DNA of 64,000 nt from Prevotella multiformis DSM 16608 (GCF_000191065.1 NZ_GL872282.1:845725-909724); one strand, 5' to 3'. Positions 1-9,713 are shown, numbered from the stretch's first letter. Numbers and translations: made by a program. The notes: generated by a model not told the origin, from the letters alone.

Positions 1-180
1 GCCCTGGTAAGCCATTTTCCATCCGTTCGGGGCAGCCGTGAGGATATCCTTTGTCTCGCTGATCGCCTCGGCGATGCGGTCGGGAGACGGCTTGTCGAAG
101 GCATCCTCCACCTCCGGCGTGCAGGAAGCCGTGAAGACGAGTGCCGTCAATGCAAACAGTAATCGATATGTCTTTTTCAT
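1..180 (-). CDS. DUF4302-type lipoprotein (3' part beyond window)
   Basis: This is the start of a minus-strand gene that leaves the window at base 1. The visible 60 residues begin MKKTYRLLFALTAL and reach a lipobox-like FTASC, so it should be an exported lipoprotein. After the Cys comes DAFDKPSPDRIAEAI followed by ILTAAPNGWKMAYQG, which resembles the N-terminus of DUF4302 proteins. In Bacteroidetes these usually sit in SusC/SusD operons next to a zinc metallopeptidase lipoprotein, exactly the order seen here. It starts 10 bp after the metallopeptidase stop, so it is very probably the fourth gene of that operon. The molecular role of DUF4302 is unknown; a cell-surface role in nutrient capture is inferred from context only. 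Confidence 0.75.
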   Translation of the reverse strand, partial: MKKTYRLLFALTALVFTASCTPEVEDAFDKPSPDRIAEAISETKDILTAAPNGWKMAYQG

Positions 181-190
181 AACTTAAGTC

Positions 191-1126
191 TTAATTTAAT
201 GTTTCCAGATCCAGTGTGCTTACTTCGCTTGCACGGCGCAGCACGATGGTGCGCAGCTTGTCGATGTCCACGCCCCACGCATCCTTCAGGTAGGTGCGGA
301 TGATGCTCAGCTTGGCAAGGATGGCCTTTTTGCCGCTCTCGTCGCCGTTGGCTGCCGTGACGGCCTGTGCGAGCCGTTTCTGCCACATGGCGTCGGTGTC
401 GGTCACGTAGCAGGAGAACACCTCGGCGAAGTCCTCGTTGTATTCGCTGCTGGCATAGCCCGTGACAAATCCTTCCGCTCCCGAGTTCAGGTCCTTCACG
501 TTCACCCAGTCGGCCGTGTGGTACTTGCCGGCGGAGATGCCGCGGAAGTCGGTCGAGTAGTCCTTGAGCTGGGTCAGGATGTGTGCGAACTCATGGTGCA
601 TCGTGTGGAAGTAGGCCCGGTTCAGGTCGAAGGCATCCGACGTGCCGTAAGGTGTCGTCTGCTCGATGTAGATGTGGGTGGGGTCGAGTGCGTTCACCTG
701 GAAGAGGTTGACACGGATGCCGCCCTCGGCGAATCCCAGTACGATGGAGCCGTTGCTGGTGTATTCCGCCGATCCGATGAGCTGGAACTCACGGAAGCAG
801 TGCTGCTTGAGGAAGTCGGGACCCATCAGTTCGGTATAGGCGTCGAGCCACACGTGCTTGATGATCTTTGCCAGGGCGATGGACTTCTTGATGTCCGCCG
901 GACTGACGTTGTATGACATATCGCTGTTCTGGTCGATGTAAAGGTAGTCGAACCGGATGTTGTACGGGTCGGCGAAGTTCTTCCGCAGCCATTTGTCGAA
1001 AGCCGTGCTGTCCGCCTTTGCCTCTCCTTTCTGGAAGATGGAGCGGGACGTGTCGACATCGTCGTTTGAACAGGCGGCAGCCAGGGCTACGACGACTGCC
1101 ATGAGCAGGAATTTTATTGTTTTCAT
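191..1126 (-). CDS. Putative zinc-binding metallopeptidase lipoprotein
   Basis: The 311-residue protein has a lipoprotein signal (MKTIKFLLMAV, Cys at residue 19 in ALAAACSNDD) and a clear HExxH motif at residues 178-182 (HHEFAH). A later SSEYNEDFAEVF stretch may supply a third metal ligand. This matches the family of putative zinc-binding metallopeptidases encoded beside SusD genes. It should be anchored at the outer membrane; its substrate is not known. It lies 20 bp after susD and 10 bp before the DUF4302-type gene, so all are probably one transcript. The ATG at 1126 is preceded by AGGAGG, an unusually good Shine-Dalgarno sequence for this phylum. Confidence 0.85.
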   Translation of the reverse strand: MKTIKFLLMAVVVALAAACSNDDVDTSRSIFQKGEAKADSTAFDKWLRKNFADPYNIRFDYLYIDQNSDMSYNVSPADIKKSIALAKIIKHVWLDAYTELMGPDFLKQHCFREFQLIGSAEYTSNGSIVLGFAEGGIRVNLFQVNALDPTHIYIEQTTPYGTSDAFDLNRAYFHTMHHEFAHILTQLKDYSTDFRGISAGKYHTADWVNVKDLNSGAEGFVTGYASSEYNEDFAEVFSCYVTDTDAMWQKRLAQAVTAANGDESGKKAILAKLSIIRTYLKDAWGVDIDKLRTIVLRRASEVSTLDLETLN

Positions 1127-1146
1127 ACGTATAGTCCTCCTTTTGT

Positions 1147-2709
1147 TTAATTTTCTCGTGGGTTAGGTTCCATTCCGGCCTCGATGACGTCGCCCGGCAG
1201 CTGCAGGGCACCGCGGAGGTCGCCCGTCTTGAAGTAGATGGGGTTCTCGCCGTCGAGCAGATGGGTGAAGGCGATGCCGTAGCGTTTGAGGTCCATGAAG
1301 CGCAGTCCCTGCATGCAGGTCTCCAGCCGGCGCATCTGCAGCAGGGCGTAGAGCAGGTTGGTCTGGGTCTCGTCAATCGTGAATCCCTGTGGGTGCAGTG
1401 CCTTCTTGACGCCCATCTGGTCTTTGCTTTCCATCTTCTCCGGCACCGTTTCCTGGCTGTCGAAGAACGCCTTGATGGACGCGATGGTCAGCGTCGGACG
1501 TGTCGCCGTACCGGAGGACGGGGCACAGTGTACGGACACCCATGTGTTCATGTCGGCCAGTGCCTCGGTGTATTTCTTCAGCAGGATCTCCGCCTCGGCA
1601 CGCACGAGGAGGGTCTCGTCAGCCGTGAGGACGGGGTCGACGACATGGATGTAGCCTCTCGTCTTGGCGGCATTGGTGTATTCCCATTCGTCCGCCAGCT
1701 TCGGATAGACAACCACCTGGTTGGGTCCGTAGAGGAGCTTCGTCTCATAGAGCGTGTTGTTGATCGAGCCGGTGCCCCAGGGCATCTCCGCCCAGTACAG
1801 CTCTCGGTCGACGAGGTAGTTGGCGTAGTTGTAGCGGTTGAAGGCGCCTGAGGTGGTCGCATACCCGAGGTAAGAGACCGCCGTCTGGAGCATGAAGTTG
1901 GCATTCTCGCTGGAACTGATGTAGTTGTTGTGTATTTCTCGGCGGCCGCCCGACAGGCTCTTGTAGTGCGAGACGGTGCGCATGAGCGACGCCGGCTGCG
2001 TGCCGAGTGCCTTGGTGGCATACTCCAGTGCCTTGTCCCACTTGTGGTAATAGAGGTTGAAGCGTGCGGCGAAGGCATAGGCGGCCCTCGGGTTGAAGTG
2101 ATACTTGGGCACCGTCATGTACTCGTCGCTGACATGGGGCAGTGCCGCCTCGATGTCGGCGTTGATGTTCTCGTAGAGTTCGCGCAGTGTACCCCGCTTG
2201 TCCACCGACCGGTTCGCCTCCTTGGGGTAAGGCAGTCCGAGATACTGGTCGGCTTTCGACTCGTCGTAGGCCATGCAGAAGGCATTGGCGATGCTGAAGA
2301 CCGCCCATGCCCGGCAGAGCAGCGCCTCGGCGCGTACGGCTTCGATGTTGCCGCTCTTCACCTTGCCGAGGTCTTCCAGCGCCTGGTTGGCGTTGCCGAC
2401 GGCGTAGTAGGCGTAGCCCCATACGTGCTGCGGGTCGTCGTTTCCGGTCGTGTTGACCGCCTTCCAGCGGTACACCTGGTCCTGGTCGGTCTGGTAGTAG
2501 AAGGTCTTTCCGTTGTCGGTGACGTTGTCGCTGCTCCACTCCATCATGAAGGCCGGAGAGGCTGTGGAGTAGGCGGAGGACACGAGCTGAGTCGCTTTCT
2601 CGAAGTCGTTCACCTCGGCACGGTCGTCAGGCAGACGGTCCAGGAAATCGTTGCAGGAGGAAAGACCGAGGAGGCCTGCCCCCAGAAGCAAAACACTTAT
2701 CTTTTTCAT
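1147..2709 (-). CDS. SusD/RagB family nutrient-binding lipoprotein
   Basis: This is the surface lipoprotein that caps a SusC channel and binds its ligand. I place the start at 2709 (MKKISVLLLGAGLLGLSSC), giving 520 residues, with the lipidated Cys at residue 19. The start has AGGAG just upstream; an upstream in-frame ATG at 2751 would overlap the end of susC and destroy the signal peptide. The remainder has the helical, Tyr- and Trp-rich TPR-like content of SusD, and the C-terminus has the typical LRFMDLKRYGIA stretch. The susC stop is 31 bp upstream. The ligand cannot be read from sequence, since no glycoside hydrolase or other enzyme in the visible part of the operon points to one. Confidence 0.93.
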   Translation of the reverse strand: MKKISVLLLGAGLLGLSSCNDFLDRLPDDRAEVNDFEKATQLVSSAYSTASPAFMMEWSSDNVTDNGKTFYYQTDQDQVYRWKAVNTTGNDDPQHVWGYAYYAVGNANQALEDLGKVKSGNIEAVRAEALLCRAWAVFSIANAFCMAYDESKADQYLGLPYPKEANRSVDKRGTLRELYENINADIEAALPHVSDEYMTVPKYHFNPRAAYAFAARFNLYYHKWDKALEYATKALGTQPASLMRTVSHYKSLSGGRREIHNNYISSSENANFMLQTAVSYLGYATTSGAFNRYNYANYLVDRELYWAEMPWGTGSINNTLYETKLLYGPNQVVVYPKLADEWEYTNAAKTRGYIHVVDPVLTADETLLVRAEAEILLKKYTEALADMNTWVSVHCAPSSGTATRPTLTIASIKAFFDSQETVPEKMESKDQMGVKKALHPQGFTIDETQTNLLYALLQMRRLETCMQGLRFMDLKRYGIAFTHLLDGENPIYFKTGDLRGALQLPGDVIEAGMEPNPREN

Positions 2710-2740
2710 TTTCGTTTTCTCCTTATAGTTTTTGTATGTA

Positions 2741-5700
2741 TCAGATTCCAAGCCGCAGCGTCAGGGTGAACTGGCGGGGTACAGGCAGGGCCACGCCTCC
2801 TGAATTGAAGAACTCCGGATCCTGTCCGTTGAGTTTCTTGTCAGAGTAGATCAGGAAGAGGTTGGTCGCCTGCAGCTTCAGGCTCATCGAGCTGAGTGCG
2901 ATGTGCCGGATCAGCTGTGCGGGGAAGTCATACGCCAGGGAAATCTCCTTCATGCGGATGAAGTCGCCCTTGGCGATGCGCTCTGTAGAGTAGTTGTATG
3001 CGTTGTAGGCACGGTGCAGATAGCCGTCCTGCTGGATGGAGCGGAGGTCGGCGATGGCGGGGATGGTGGTGTGGGCCTCGTCGCCGGTCTTTGTCCATCG
3101 GTTGCGGAACTCCTTGGGCATGGCGGACATATCCGAATAGCTCGTGCTGAAGAAGGGGTCGAGGCGCACTTTGTTGCCGAAGGCGTAGGTGGTGAAGATG
3201 CTCAGGTGCCAGCCCTTGTAGGAGAAGGTGTTGCCGAAGGAGCCGGTGACGGTCGGGTCGGTGGGGCCTTCATACTTCAGGTGGTCGAGGTCGTAGCTCT
3301 GGAAGTCTACGCCGCTGGTGGTGAGTTCACCGTCCTGGTTGATGACCTGCGGTATGCCGTGCTTGTTGAGTCCCTTGAATTCCCAGGAGAAGAGGGCGCG
3401 GTAGGGATAGCCCACCATGGTGAATCCCGACCCGCTGACCATCGACATGATGCGCGAGCGGCTGTCGAGGTCGGTGACGCGTGTCTTCACGTGGGAGAAG
3501 ATGAAGTCGGTTGTCCACTGGAAGTTCTTTGTCAGGATGTTCTTGCTCGAGATGGAAAGCTCCTCTCCGTGCGACTTCATGCTGGCCACGTTGGCATATT
3601 CGGTGATCGTACCCTTCGTGCCGTTCGTCGTGCGCGGCCCGATGAGGTCGTAGTTGTTGCGGGTGTACCAGTCGAAGACGACGTTCAGGCGGTTGTTGAG
3701 GAAGCCGAGGTCCATGCCGATGTTGAACTCGTGCTTCTTCTCGTAGGTCAGGTCGGGATTGGCGAAGCGGGAGATGTAGAGTCCCGTCTCCTTGTCGACG
3801 GCGAAGGGCCGCCAGATGTTCGAGCTGCGGATGATGACCTGCGAGTTGGTGACGGCCGGTTTGTCGCCCGTCAGCGAGTAGGAAGCGCGCAGCGTGGCGT
3901 GGGTCATGGCGTTCTTGAAGGTCTTCTGGAACCACGGCTCTTCATGTGCGTTCCACACGCCGGATATGTTCCACGTAGGCAGCCATCGTGCCGTGCGCGC
4001 CTTTCCGAGGCGGTTGCTGCCCTCGTAGCGTGTGGTGAAGTTGGCGGCATAGCGTCCTTTCCAGGAGTAGTTGGCCGTCCCGAAGAAGGAGACGTCGCGG
4101 TTGTACGAGTTGTAGAGGTCGTAGTACAGGTTGTTGTCCTCGATGGCATGCTTGAAGTAATGGTAATCGTAATTGGGGAGATAGCCCATGCCGTACTGCA
4201 TGCCCACACCCTCGAAGTAGCTCTGCGTGCGGACGGTGTTGTTGATTTCCATACCGCCGTAGAAGTTGACGATGTGCCGCTCGTTGAAGACATCGTTGTA
4301 ACTTGCCGTTGCACGGAAGTCCCAGCTGTTCATGCGGTACTTCGTCTCGTCGTAGAATCCGCCCTTCGGCAGCACCGAGAACTTCAGCGAGTTGGGCTGG
4401 TCGGGGTCGAGGTAGAGCCAGGGGTTGGCGTTGCGGATGGTGGCATCGTCCATGGCACGGTAGGCCATCGCCATGTTGGAGCCCTCACGGATCTGTGTGG
4501 CCTGCGAGGTGATGGAGTATTTGTAGGCCCCCAGCACGGACAGCTGCACTTTGCTGACGGGCTTGTACTTCAGTTCCGCCTGCATCTTGAGGTCGAGGAC
4601 ATCGAAGTCGATGAAGTTGTTCGCCAGCTCGTGGTGGATGTTGAACGGTGCGTAGTTGCGCACGTAGAATGTGTTGGGATCCAAGGCCCTTGAGGAGTTG
4701 ATGGCATAGGAATAGGGGTTGATGTCGAAGTTGCGGTTCACTGCCCCCGACACGACATCCACGTCCTGGTTAACCGATCCCGGTGCCCGCTGCTTGCGGT
4801 AGGCGGTGTTGCCGATGAGGTTCAGCGTCACCTTCTTGCTGATGTTGTAGTTGGCGTTGATGGAGTAGGTCAGACGGCGTACCTTGCTCTGCTCGGCCCA
4901 TCCGGGGTCGTCCATGAAGGAGAAGGAGGTGTAGTACTGCGCCTTGTCCGTACCCGACGACATGGAGATGGAGTGGTTCATCGAGATGGAATTGCTGAAC
5001 AGCTCCTTGAACCAGTTGGTGTTGCGCATTTCCGCCTCCCGGAGGTAGGCGTTGATGGCGTCGTCGTTGTGGGCGATGCCGAAGCGGCCGTTGGTGGTGT
5101 CGTAGGTGTTGAGGAGGTTGTACATCTTCCCGTAGACACCGCTGGTGGATGCACGCAGCGTGCGCGAGAAGGAGAACAGTCCGTCTGCGGCCATCTCCTT
5201 GTAGATGCCCATCTGCTCCTGGGAGTTCATGATGTTGAACTGCGAGTAGCTCGGGCGGAGCCGCATGGTGTATTCTCCGGTGTAGCTGATGCGGTTGCTG
5301 CCGGCCTTGCCCTTCTTCGTCGTGACGACGATCACGCCGCCCATGGCGCGCGCACCGTAGATGGAAGTGGCGGAACCGTCCTTGAGAATCTGGAAGCTCT
5401 CGATGTCGTCGGCGTTCAGTCCGGCGATGGCAGAGGAGATCAGCGTGGCCGCATCACCCGAGGAGAGGTTGTCGGCATCGACTTCGGTGACGTCTTCCAT
5501 GATGACTCCGTCGACCACCCACAGCGGTTTCGACGAACCGTAGATGGACGTGGCGCCGCGCACACGGATCTTCGGTGCCGTTCCGAACGTACCCGAGACG
5601 TTCTGGACGCTCACGCCGGCGGCGCGGCCTTCGAGCGACCGGCTCACGTCGGCCATGCCGTCGAGTTTCGCCTTCGAGGCGTCGATCTTCGTGGCGGCAC

Positions 5701-6049
5701 CCGAGAAGAGGCGTTTGTCCTGCTGGGTCATACCCGTCACGACGACCTCCGTGAGCTGGTGGTTGTCGTTGGTGAGGCCCACCTTCATGCCGTCCTTGGG
5801 CGTGAGGGTCTGCGTGACCATGCCGATGTAACTGACTACGATTTTCTTTCCTGCAGGCACGTCCAGCGTGAACTTTCCGTCGATGTCGGTGACGGTTCCC
5901 GCCGTGGTACCCTGTACCATGACGGATGCGCCGATGATGGGTTCGCCATCGTCCTGAGAAAATACAGTACCATTGATCTTTGTCTGACCGAACGCCGTGC
6001 CGATTGACAGGACGAGCCCAAACAAAAAGAGCGCAAATCTTTTCTCCAT
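2741..6049 (-). CDS. SusC/RagA family TonB-linked outer-membrane protein
   Basis: A TonB-dependent outer-membrane transporter of 1102 residues from the ATG at 6049. The signal peptide is MEKRFALFLFGLVLSIGTAFG. A carboxypeptidase-regulatory-like domain follows (INGTVFSQDDGEPIIGASV, roughly residues 22-100), then the plug domain (SIYGARAMGGVIVVTTKKG) and a long beta-barrel ending in RQFTLTLRLGI, with terminal aromatic/aliphatic alternation. A longer reading from 6184 is open but has no signal-like start, so it was rejected. It is the first gene of the SusC-SusD-metallopeptidase-DUF4302 operon. The untranslated leader is about 200 nt if transcription starts at the box at 6254-6261. Confidence 0.95.
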   Translation of the reverse strand: MEKRFALFLFGLVLSIGTAFGQTKINGTVFSQDDGEPIIGASVMVQGTTAGTVTDIDGKFTLDVPAGKKIVVSYIGMVTQTLTPKDGMKVGLTNDNHQLTEVVVTGMTQQDKRLFSGAATKIDASKAKLDGMADVSRSLEGRAAGVSVQNVSGTFGTAPKIRVRGATSIYGSSKPLWVVDGVIMEDVTEVDADNLSSGDAATLISSAIAGLNADDIESFQILKDGSATSIYGARAMGGVIVVTTKKGKAGSNRISYTGEYTMRLRPSYSQFNIMNSQEQMGIYKEMAADGLFSFSRTLRASTSGVYGKMYNLLNTYDTTNGRFGIAHNDDAINAYLREAEMRNTNWFKELFSNSISMNHSISMSSGTDKAQYYTSFSFMDDPGWAEQSKVRRLTYSINANYNISKKVTLNLIGNTAYRKQRAPGSVNQDVDVVSGAVNRNFDINPYSYAINSSRALDPNTFYVRNYAPFNIHHELANNFIDFDVLDLKMQAELKYKPVSKVQLSVLGAYKYSITSQATQIREGSNMAMAYRAMDDATIRNANPWLYLDPDQPNSLKFSVLPKGGFYDETKYRMNSWDFRATASYNDVFNERHIVNFYGGMEINNTVRTQSYFEGVGMQYGMGYLPNYDYHYFKHAIEDNNLYYDLYNSYNRDVSFFGTANYSWKGRYAANFTTRYEGSNRLGKARTARWLPTWNISGVWNAHEEPWFQKTFKNAMTHATLRASYSLTGDKPAVTNSQVIIRSSNIWRPFAVDKETGLYISRFANPDLTYEKKHEFNIGMDLGFLNNRLNVVFDWYTRNNYDLIGPRTTNGTKGTITEYANVASMKSHGEELSISSKNILTKNFQWTTDFIFSHVKTRVTDLDSRSRIMSMVSGSGFTMVGYPYRALFSWEFKGLNKHGIPQVINQDGELTTSGVDFQSYDLDHLKYEGPTDPTVTGSFGNTFSYKGWHLSIFTTYAFGNKVRLDPFFSTSYSDMSAMPKEFRNRWTKTGDEAHTTIPAIADLRSIQQDGYLHRAYNAYNYSTERIAKGDFIRMKEISLAYDFPAQLIRHIALSSMSLKLQATNLFLIYSDKKLNGQDPEFFNSGGVALPVPRQFTLTLRLGI

Positions 6050-6253
6050 AGATTTTTTAAAATTAACTGATTTGTTTACTAAGGCATTGTTTTCAAGGCA
6101 TCTTCCTCCTCCCTTCCTGGAGGCGCACAAGGCGGACGGCATGATGCGGCGGCAGATGCGGGTATCATGGGGGTGCGGCGGCACCTCGTCGATATTCCGG
6201 CATTGAAGCGTGATTGTTTAGGTTTCTTTATGCTTTGTTACTGCCGTTGGGTG

Positions 6254-6261
6254 CAAATGTA
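6254..6261 (-). promoter_or_regulatory. Candidate -7 box for the susC operon
   Basis: The minus strand reads TACATTTG, a match to the Bacteroidetes -7 consensus TAnnTTTG, 193 bp upstream of the susC ATG. A T-rich stretch with a TTGG lies about 20 nt farther upstream and may be the -33 element. The call rests on motif match and position only. Confidence 0.5.
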
Positions 6262-6320
6262 GCGAATATTTATAAAAGAACCAAGAAAAAAACGAAAAAA
6301 TGTTGTGGGGGGAGGAGAGG

Positions 6321-6428
6321 GATAGGCGGTGATAGGCGGCAATAAGCGGGGATAGGCGGTAATAAGCGGCAATAAGCGGGGGTAGGCGGTGATAGGCGGC
6401 AATAAGCGAGGGTAGGCGGTGATAAGCC
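6321..6428. repeat. Tandem decamer array, copy 1
   Basis: Ten successive 10-bp units run in perfect register from 6321 to 6420, with a partial eleventh. On the plus strand the units vary around GATAGGCGGT and AATAAGCGGC; on the minus strand around CGCYTATYNC. A GC-rich hairpin lies beside it, separated by a spacer containing the minus-strand motif TGGGATAA. A related array with the same flanking order is at about 26031-26150 on the other strand. It sits between feoAB and the susC promoter. Function unknown. Confidence 0.85.
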
Positions 6429-6451
6429 TTATCCCACCTTACCCACCGCAT

Positions 6452-6478
6452 CCCCTCCTTCGGAGGCCTTCGGAGGGG
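6452..6478. terminator. GC-rich hairpin downstream of feoAB
   Basis: CCCCTCC (6452-6458) pairs with GGAGGGG (6472-6478) 14 bp beyond the feoAB stop. It has no clear T tract in the minus direction, so it may be an mRNA-stabilising hairpin rather than an intrinsic terminator. Confidence 0.45.
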
Positions 6479-6492
6479 CTTGGGGAGATTCT

Positions 6493-8973
6493 TCACATCA
6501 CCCACATCCCCACCTGGAACACGGCGGCACTGACCACCCAGGCCAGCACGGTGGTGTAGCCGGCGGCGAAGAGCGCCCACCGCCAGCTGCCGGTCTCGCC
6601 CTTGATGGCGGCGATGGTGGCGATGCAGGGGAAATAGAGCAGTACGAAGAGGAGGAAGCAGAACGCCGTCAGCGTGGCGACCGGCTCTGCCTCACGGTAG
6701 CTGATGCCGTGCAGCTTGGCGACATCCTGCGTGATGAGGCGGTGCAGTTTGGTGTATTTACCCGTCTCGTCGCTGTAGCCGTTGTCGTCGGAGAAGCTGT
6801 CGTCATCGGAATAGAGCACGCCCATCGTCGAGGCCACGATTTCCTTCGCCCCTACGCCGGCCAGCAGTCCCACGTCCAGTTTCCAGTTGAATCCCTGCGG
6901 CCGGAACAGCGGCTCTACCGTCTTGCCCAGCTGTCCGATGTAGCTCTGTTCCTGCCGTGCCTGCCGGTCCATGTGCGGGTCGTCGGGCAGGGGGAAGTAG
7001 CCCAGTGCCCATACGATGATGGATGCCACGAGGATGATGCCGCCCATCTTCTTGAGGTACTGCTTGCCTTTCTCCCAGGTGTGCCGTCCGATGGCCTTCC
7101 ACGTCGGGAAGCGGTAAGGCGGCAGCTCCATCACGAACGGCGTGTCCTCGCCCTTGACGACGAAGACCGAGAAGAGACGGCTAATGACGACCGCCATCAC
7201 GATACCTATTATATATAAGGAGAGCATGGCGAGCGACCGGTACTTCATGGCGAAGAACGATCCGGTGATCATGACGTAGATCGGCAGGCGCGCCGAACAG
7301 CTCATCAGCGGCAGGATGAGCATCGTCACCAGGCGGCTGCGCCGGCTCTCGATGGTGCGTGTCGCCATCACCGCCGGCACGTTGCAGCCGAAGCCCATGA
7401 TGAGCGGTATGAACGATTTTCCGTGCAGTCCCATCTTGTGCATCAGGCGGTCCATGATGAAGGCGGCGCGCGACATGTAGCCGCTGTCCTCCATGTAGGA
7501 GATGAAGAAGTAGAGGATCAGGATCTGCGGCAGGAAGACGATGACCGCTCCCACGCCGCTGATGATGCCGTCTACGAGCATGTCCTTCACCGGTCCGTCG
7601 GGCATGTGGGTGGCGATGAAGCCGCCCAGCCGGCTGACGGCGGCGTCGATCCAGTCCATCGGGTACTGCCCGATGACGAACGTGGCGGTGAACATCACCA
7701 GCAGGATCAGGAAGAAGATGGGGAAGCCGAGGTACTTGTTCGTGAGCACCTTGTCGATGAGGTGTGTCGTCTGGTACGTGTCCTTCTTGTCGCCCGTGGA
7801 GAAGTCCGCCTCTTCCAGCGCACCGTGGATGAAGCCGTACTTGGCATCCATGATGGCCGTCTCGCTGTCGCTGCCCGTCTCCTCTTTCACGCGTGCGGCG
7901 GCGTTGTCGCGGTGCCGGAAGATCTCGGCCGAGTCGCCCAGCGGTGCGATGAGCTGCTCCACGTCCTTGTCGTGTTCGAGGAGTTTGATGGCGAGGTAGC
8001 GGGTGGAATACCGCTGGCGCAGCTCGGGGTATTTCTTCAGGTGCTCCTGCATCTCCCGGATGCCGTTCTCTATCTCGTGTCCGTGGTTGATGTGGATGTG
8101 GCGGAAGCAGGGCGACTCGTCCTCCTTGCCCTCGTAGACGGCGATGACCTGCCTGAAAAGCTCCTTCACGCCGCGTCCGCTGGTGAACACCGTCGGCACC
8201 ATCGGCGCGCCGAACAGCTCGGAGAGCTGCCGGACGTCGATGTTGTCGCCGCGCTGTTCGGTCTCGTCGAACATATTGAGTGCGCAGACCATGCGGACGT
8301 GCATGTCGATGAGCTGTGTGGTGAGGTAGAGGTTGCGCTCCAGGTTGGACGAATCGATGACGTTGATGACGACGTCCGGCGTCTTGTCTACGAGCTGCTT
8401 GCGCACATAGAGTTCCTCCGGGCTGTAGGCCGAGAGACTGTACGTGCCGGGGAGGTCGACGAGGTTGAACTGGTAGCCGTCGTATGCGGCGTGGCCCACC
8501 TTCGCGTCGACCGTCACGCCCGAGTAGTTGCCCACCCGCTCGTGTGCCCCGGAGGCGAAGTTGAAGAGCGATGTCTTGCCGCAGTTCGGGTTGCCCACGA
8601 GTGCCACGCTGATGGTACGGCTCTTGCGGTCGGCGGCATCCGACAGCTCGGCGGGGGTCAGCTCCTTGTCGCTGCCGTCTCCCGGGTCGGCAGGCAGGGC
8701 GGCGTTGCGGGCCGTACGGACCTCCGCTTTCTCCAGCCTGCGGGCCTCCTCCTCCGAGAGCACTTCGATCTGGTCGGCCTCGCTGTGGCGCAGACTGACT
8801 TCATAGCCCATGATCTTGTATTTCACGGGGTCGCGCAGGGGAGCGTTGAGCAGTACCTCGACGGTCTTGCCCTTGATGAACCCCATTTCGATGATGCGTT
8901 TCCGGAATCCGCCGTGTCCCGATACCTTCACGATGACGCCGGTCTCGCCGGTCTTTAATTCTGATAGTTTCAT
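6493..8973 (-). CDS. feoB: FeoA-FeoB fusion, ferrous iron transporter
   Basis: The inner-membrane GTP-dependent Fe(II) transporter, 826 residues, with a FeoA-like SH3 domain fused at the N-terminus (residues 1 to about 75, MKLSELKTGETG, GFRKRIIEMG). The G domain follows: G1 GNPNCGKTS at 127-135, G3 DLPG at 173-176, and a G4-type NMFD. Then come a helical guanine-dissociation-inhibitor region and the membrane domain with Gate-type segments (GFGCNVPAVMATR, LLPLMSCSARLP-like). The fusion is common in Bacteroidetes. It appears to be a single-gene unit with its own promoter box at 9153-9160. The start at 8973 is the only one that keeps the FeoA fold intact. Confidence 0.97.
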   Translation of the reverse strand: MKLSELKTGETGVIVKVSGHGGFRKRIIEMGFIKGKTVEVLLNAPLRDPVKYKIMGYEVSLRHSEADQIEVLSEEEARRLEKAEVRTARNAALPADPGDGSDKELTPAELSDAADRKSRTISVALVGNPNCGKTSLFNFASGAHERVGNYSGVTVDAKVGHAAYDGYQFNLVDLPGTYSLSAYSPEELYVRKQLVDKTPDVVINVIDSSNLERNLYLTTQLIDMHVRMVCALNMFDETEQRGDNIDVRQLSELFGAPMVPTVFTSGRGVKELFRQVIAVYEGKEDESPCFRHIHINHGHEIENGIREMQEHLKKYPELRQRYSTRYLAIKLLEHDKDVEQLIAPLGDSAEIFRHRDNAAARVKEETGSDSETAIMDAKYGFIHGALEEADFSTGDKKDTYQTTHLIDKVLTNKYLGFPIFFLILLVMFTATFVIGQYPMDWIDAAVSRLGGFIATHMPDGPVKDMLVDGIISGVGAVIVFLPQILILYFFISYMEDSGYMSRAAFIMDRLMHKMGLHGKSFIPLIMGFGCNVPAVMATRTIESRRSRLVTMLILPLMSCSARLPIYVMITGSFFAMKYRSLAMLSLYIIGIVMAVVISRLFSVFVVKGEDTPFVMELPPYRFPTWKAIGRHTWEKGKQYLKKMGGIILVASIIVWALGYFPLPDDPHMDRQARQEQSYIGQLGKTVEPLFRPQGFNWKLDVGLLAGVGAKEIVASTMGVLYSDDDSFSDDNGYSDETGKYTKLHRLITQDVAKLHGISYREAEPVATLTAFCFLLFVLLYFPCIATIAAIKGETGSWRWALFAAGYTTVLAWVVSAAVFQVGMWVM

Positions 8974-9152
8974 AAGCTCCTGATTCTGTGATCCGGCCTG
9001 CAGCGTCCCTCATCCGGAAGAATGGTTCCGCCGCCGTCTCCTCCTTTGCTTCTTGCCGCTGCTCCGGCCTTGCGGCCGCCGCATGCGGCGGTGTCTGTCC
9101 GTCCGCCGTCCTGCTCCTGTCCGCTGCGCAGGGCTTCGTCCGGCTTGACAGG

Positions 9153-9160
9153 CAAAGGTA
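9153..9160 (-). promoter_or_regulatory. Candidate -7 box for feoAB
   Basis: The minus strand reads TACCTTTG, matching TAnnTTTG, 180 bp upstream of the feoAB start. No convincing -33 element is seen at the expected distance. I saw no Fur-like palindrome that I would defend. Confidence 0.45.
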
Positions 9161-9550
9161 ATGAAAAAAATCAGAACGGCCATTCCCGACAGTCTAAATA
9201 CCTAATAATGGGGATGCCGGTTGCGGCCGGTCGTGTGCCTGCGGGCAGACTGCGTTTCAGACCGTGTGCGGAAGCCTGCCGGCCGTCCTGGCCACTTCGT
9301 TCCCTTCCATTTTATATCAGTCTGTCTCACAGAAGGTTGCAGACTGCAATCGAACAGGTGCTTACTTGCACTGCAACTAACGCCTGATTGAACCCTGGGT
9401 AAGCCTTGGTTGCAATGCAGTTGACGGCCGTTTGTCAGGTGAGTGGTTATCTGCAATAGGCCATTCTATCCAGACAGGAAAAATCAATCACGAAAGATGC
9501 CTGAGTAAGGCAAAGAAACCATATGAAAATACAGATGTTCCCTAGTCTGT

Positions 9551-9713
9551 GAGAATGATAAATGGCGTTTATCCGGAAAGCAAAGGAAATCCGTACCTCT
9601 CTGTCGCTCTTTTGTGCCGCCGGCACTGCCGTGACGGTTTTCCTCTGTTTTCTCCGTGTGCCTTGTTATGGGCGGGCTTGCTTTTTCACTCTCTGTTTCG
9701 GAAGAAACAGGTG
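9551..9713 (+). repeat. Dispersed repeat R2, copy 1
   Basis: About 160 bp of this 850-bp gene-free stretch (8974-9821) recurs at 15942-16076 with high similarity, for example ATGGCGTTTATCC, AAAGGAAATCCGT and TTTTCCTCT. Its 3' half recurs in two shorter copies at about 16841-16886 and 16953-17003 (TATCACTC, TTTCGG). It contains no convincing gene. Apart from the promoter box, this repeat and the trxA hairpin, I see nothing else in the stretch. Confidence 0.75.

Noticed and set aside
6218..6580. An open frame with a 10-residue repeat (AYHRLPSLIA type) across the decamer array
   Set aside because: A 10-bp unit always gives a 10-residue repeat in an open frame; it overlaps feoAB and has no start signal.
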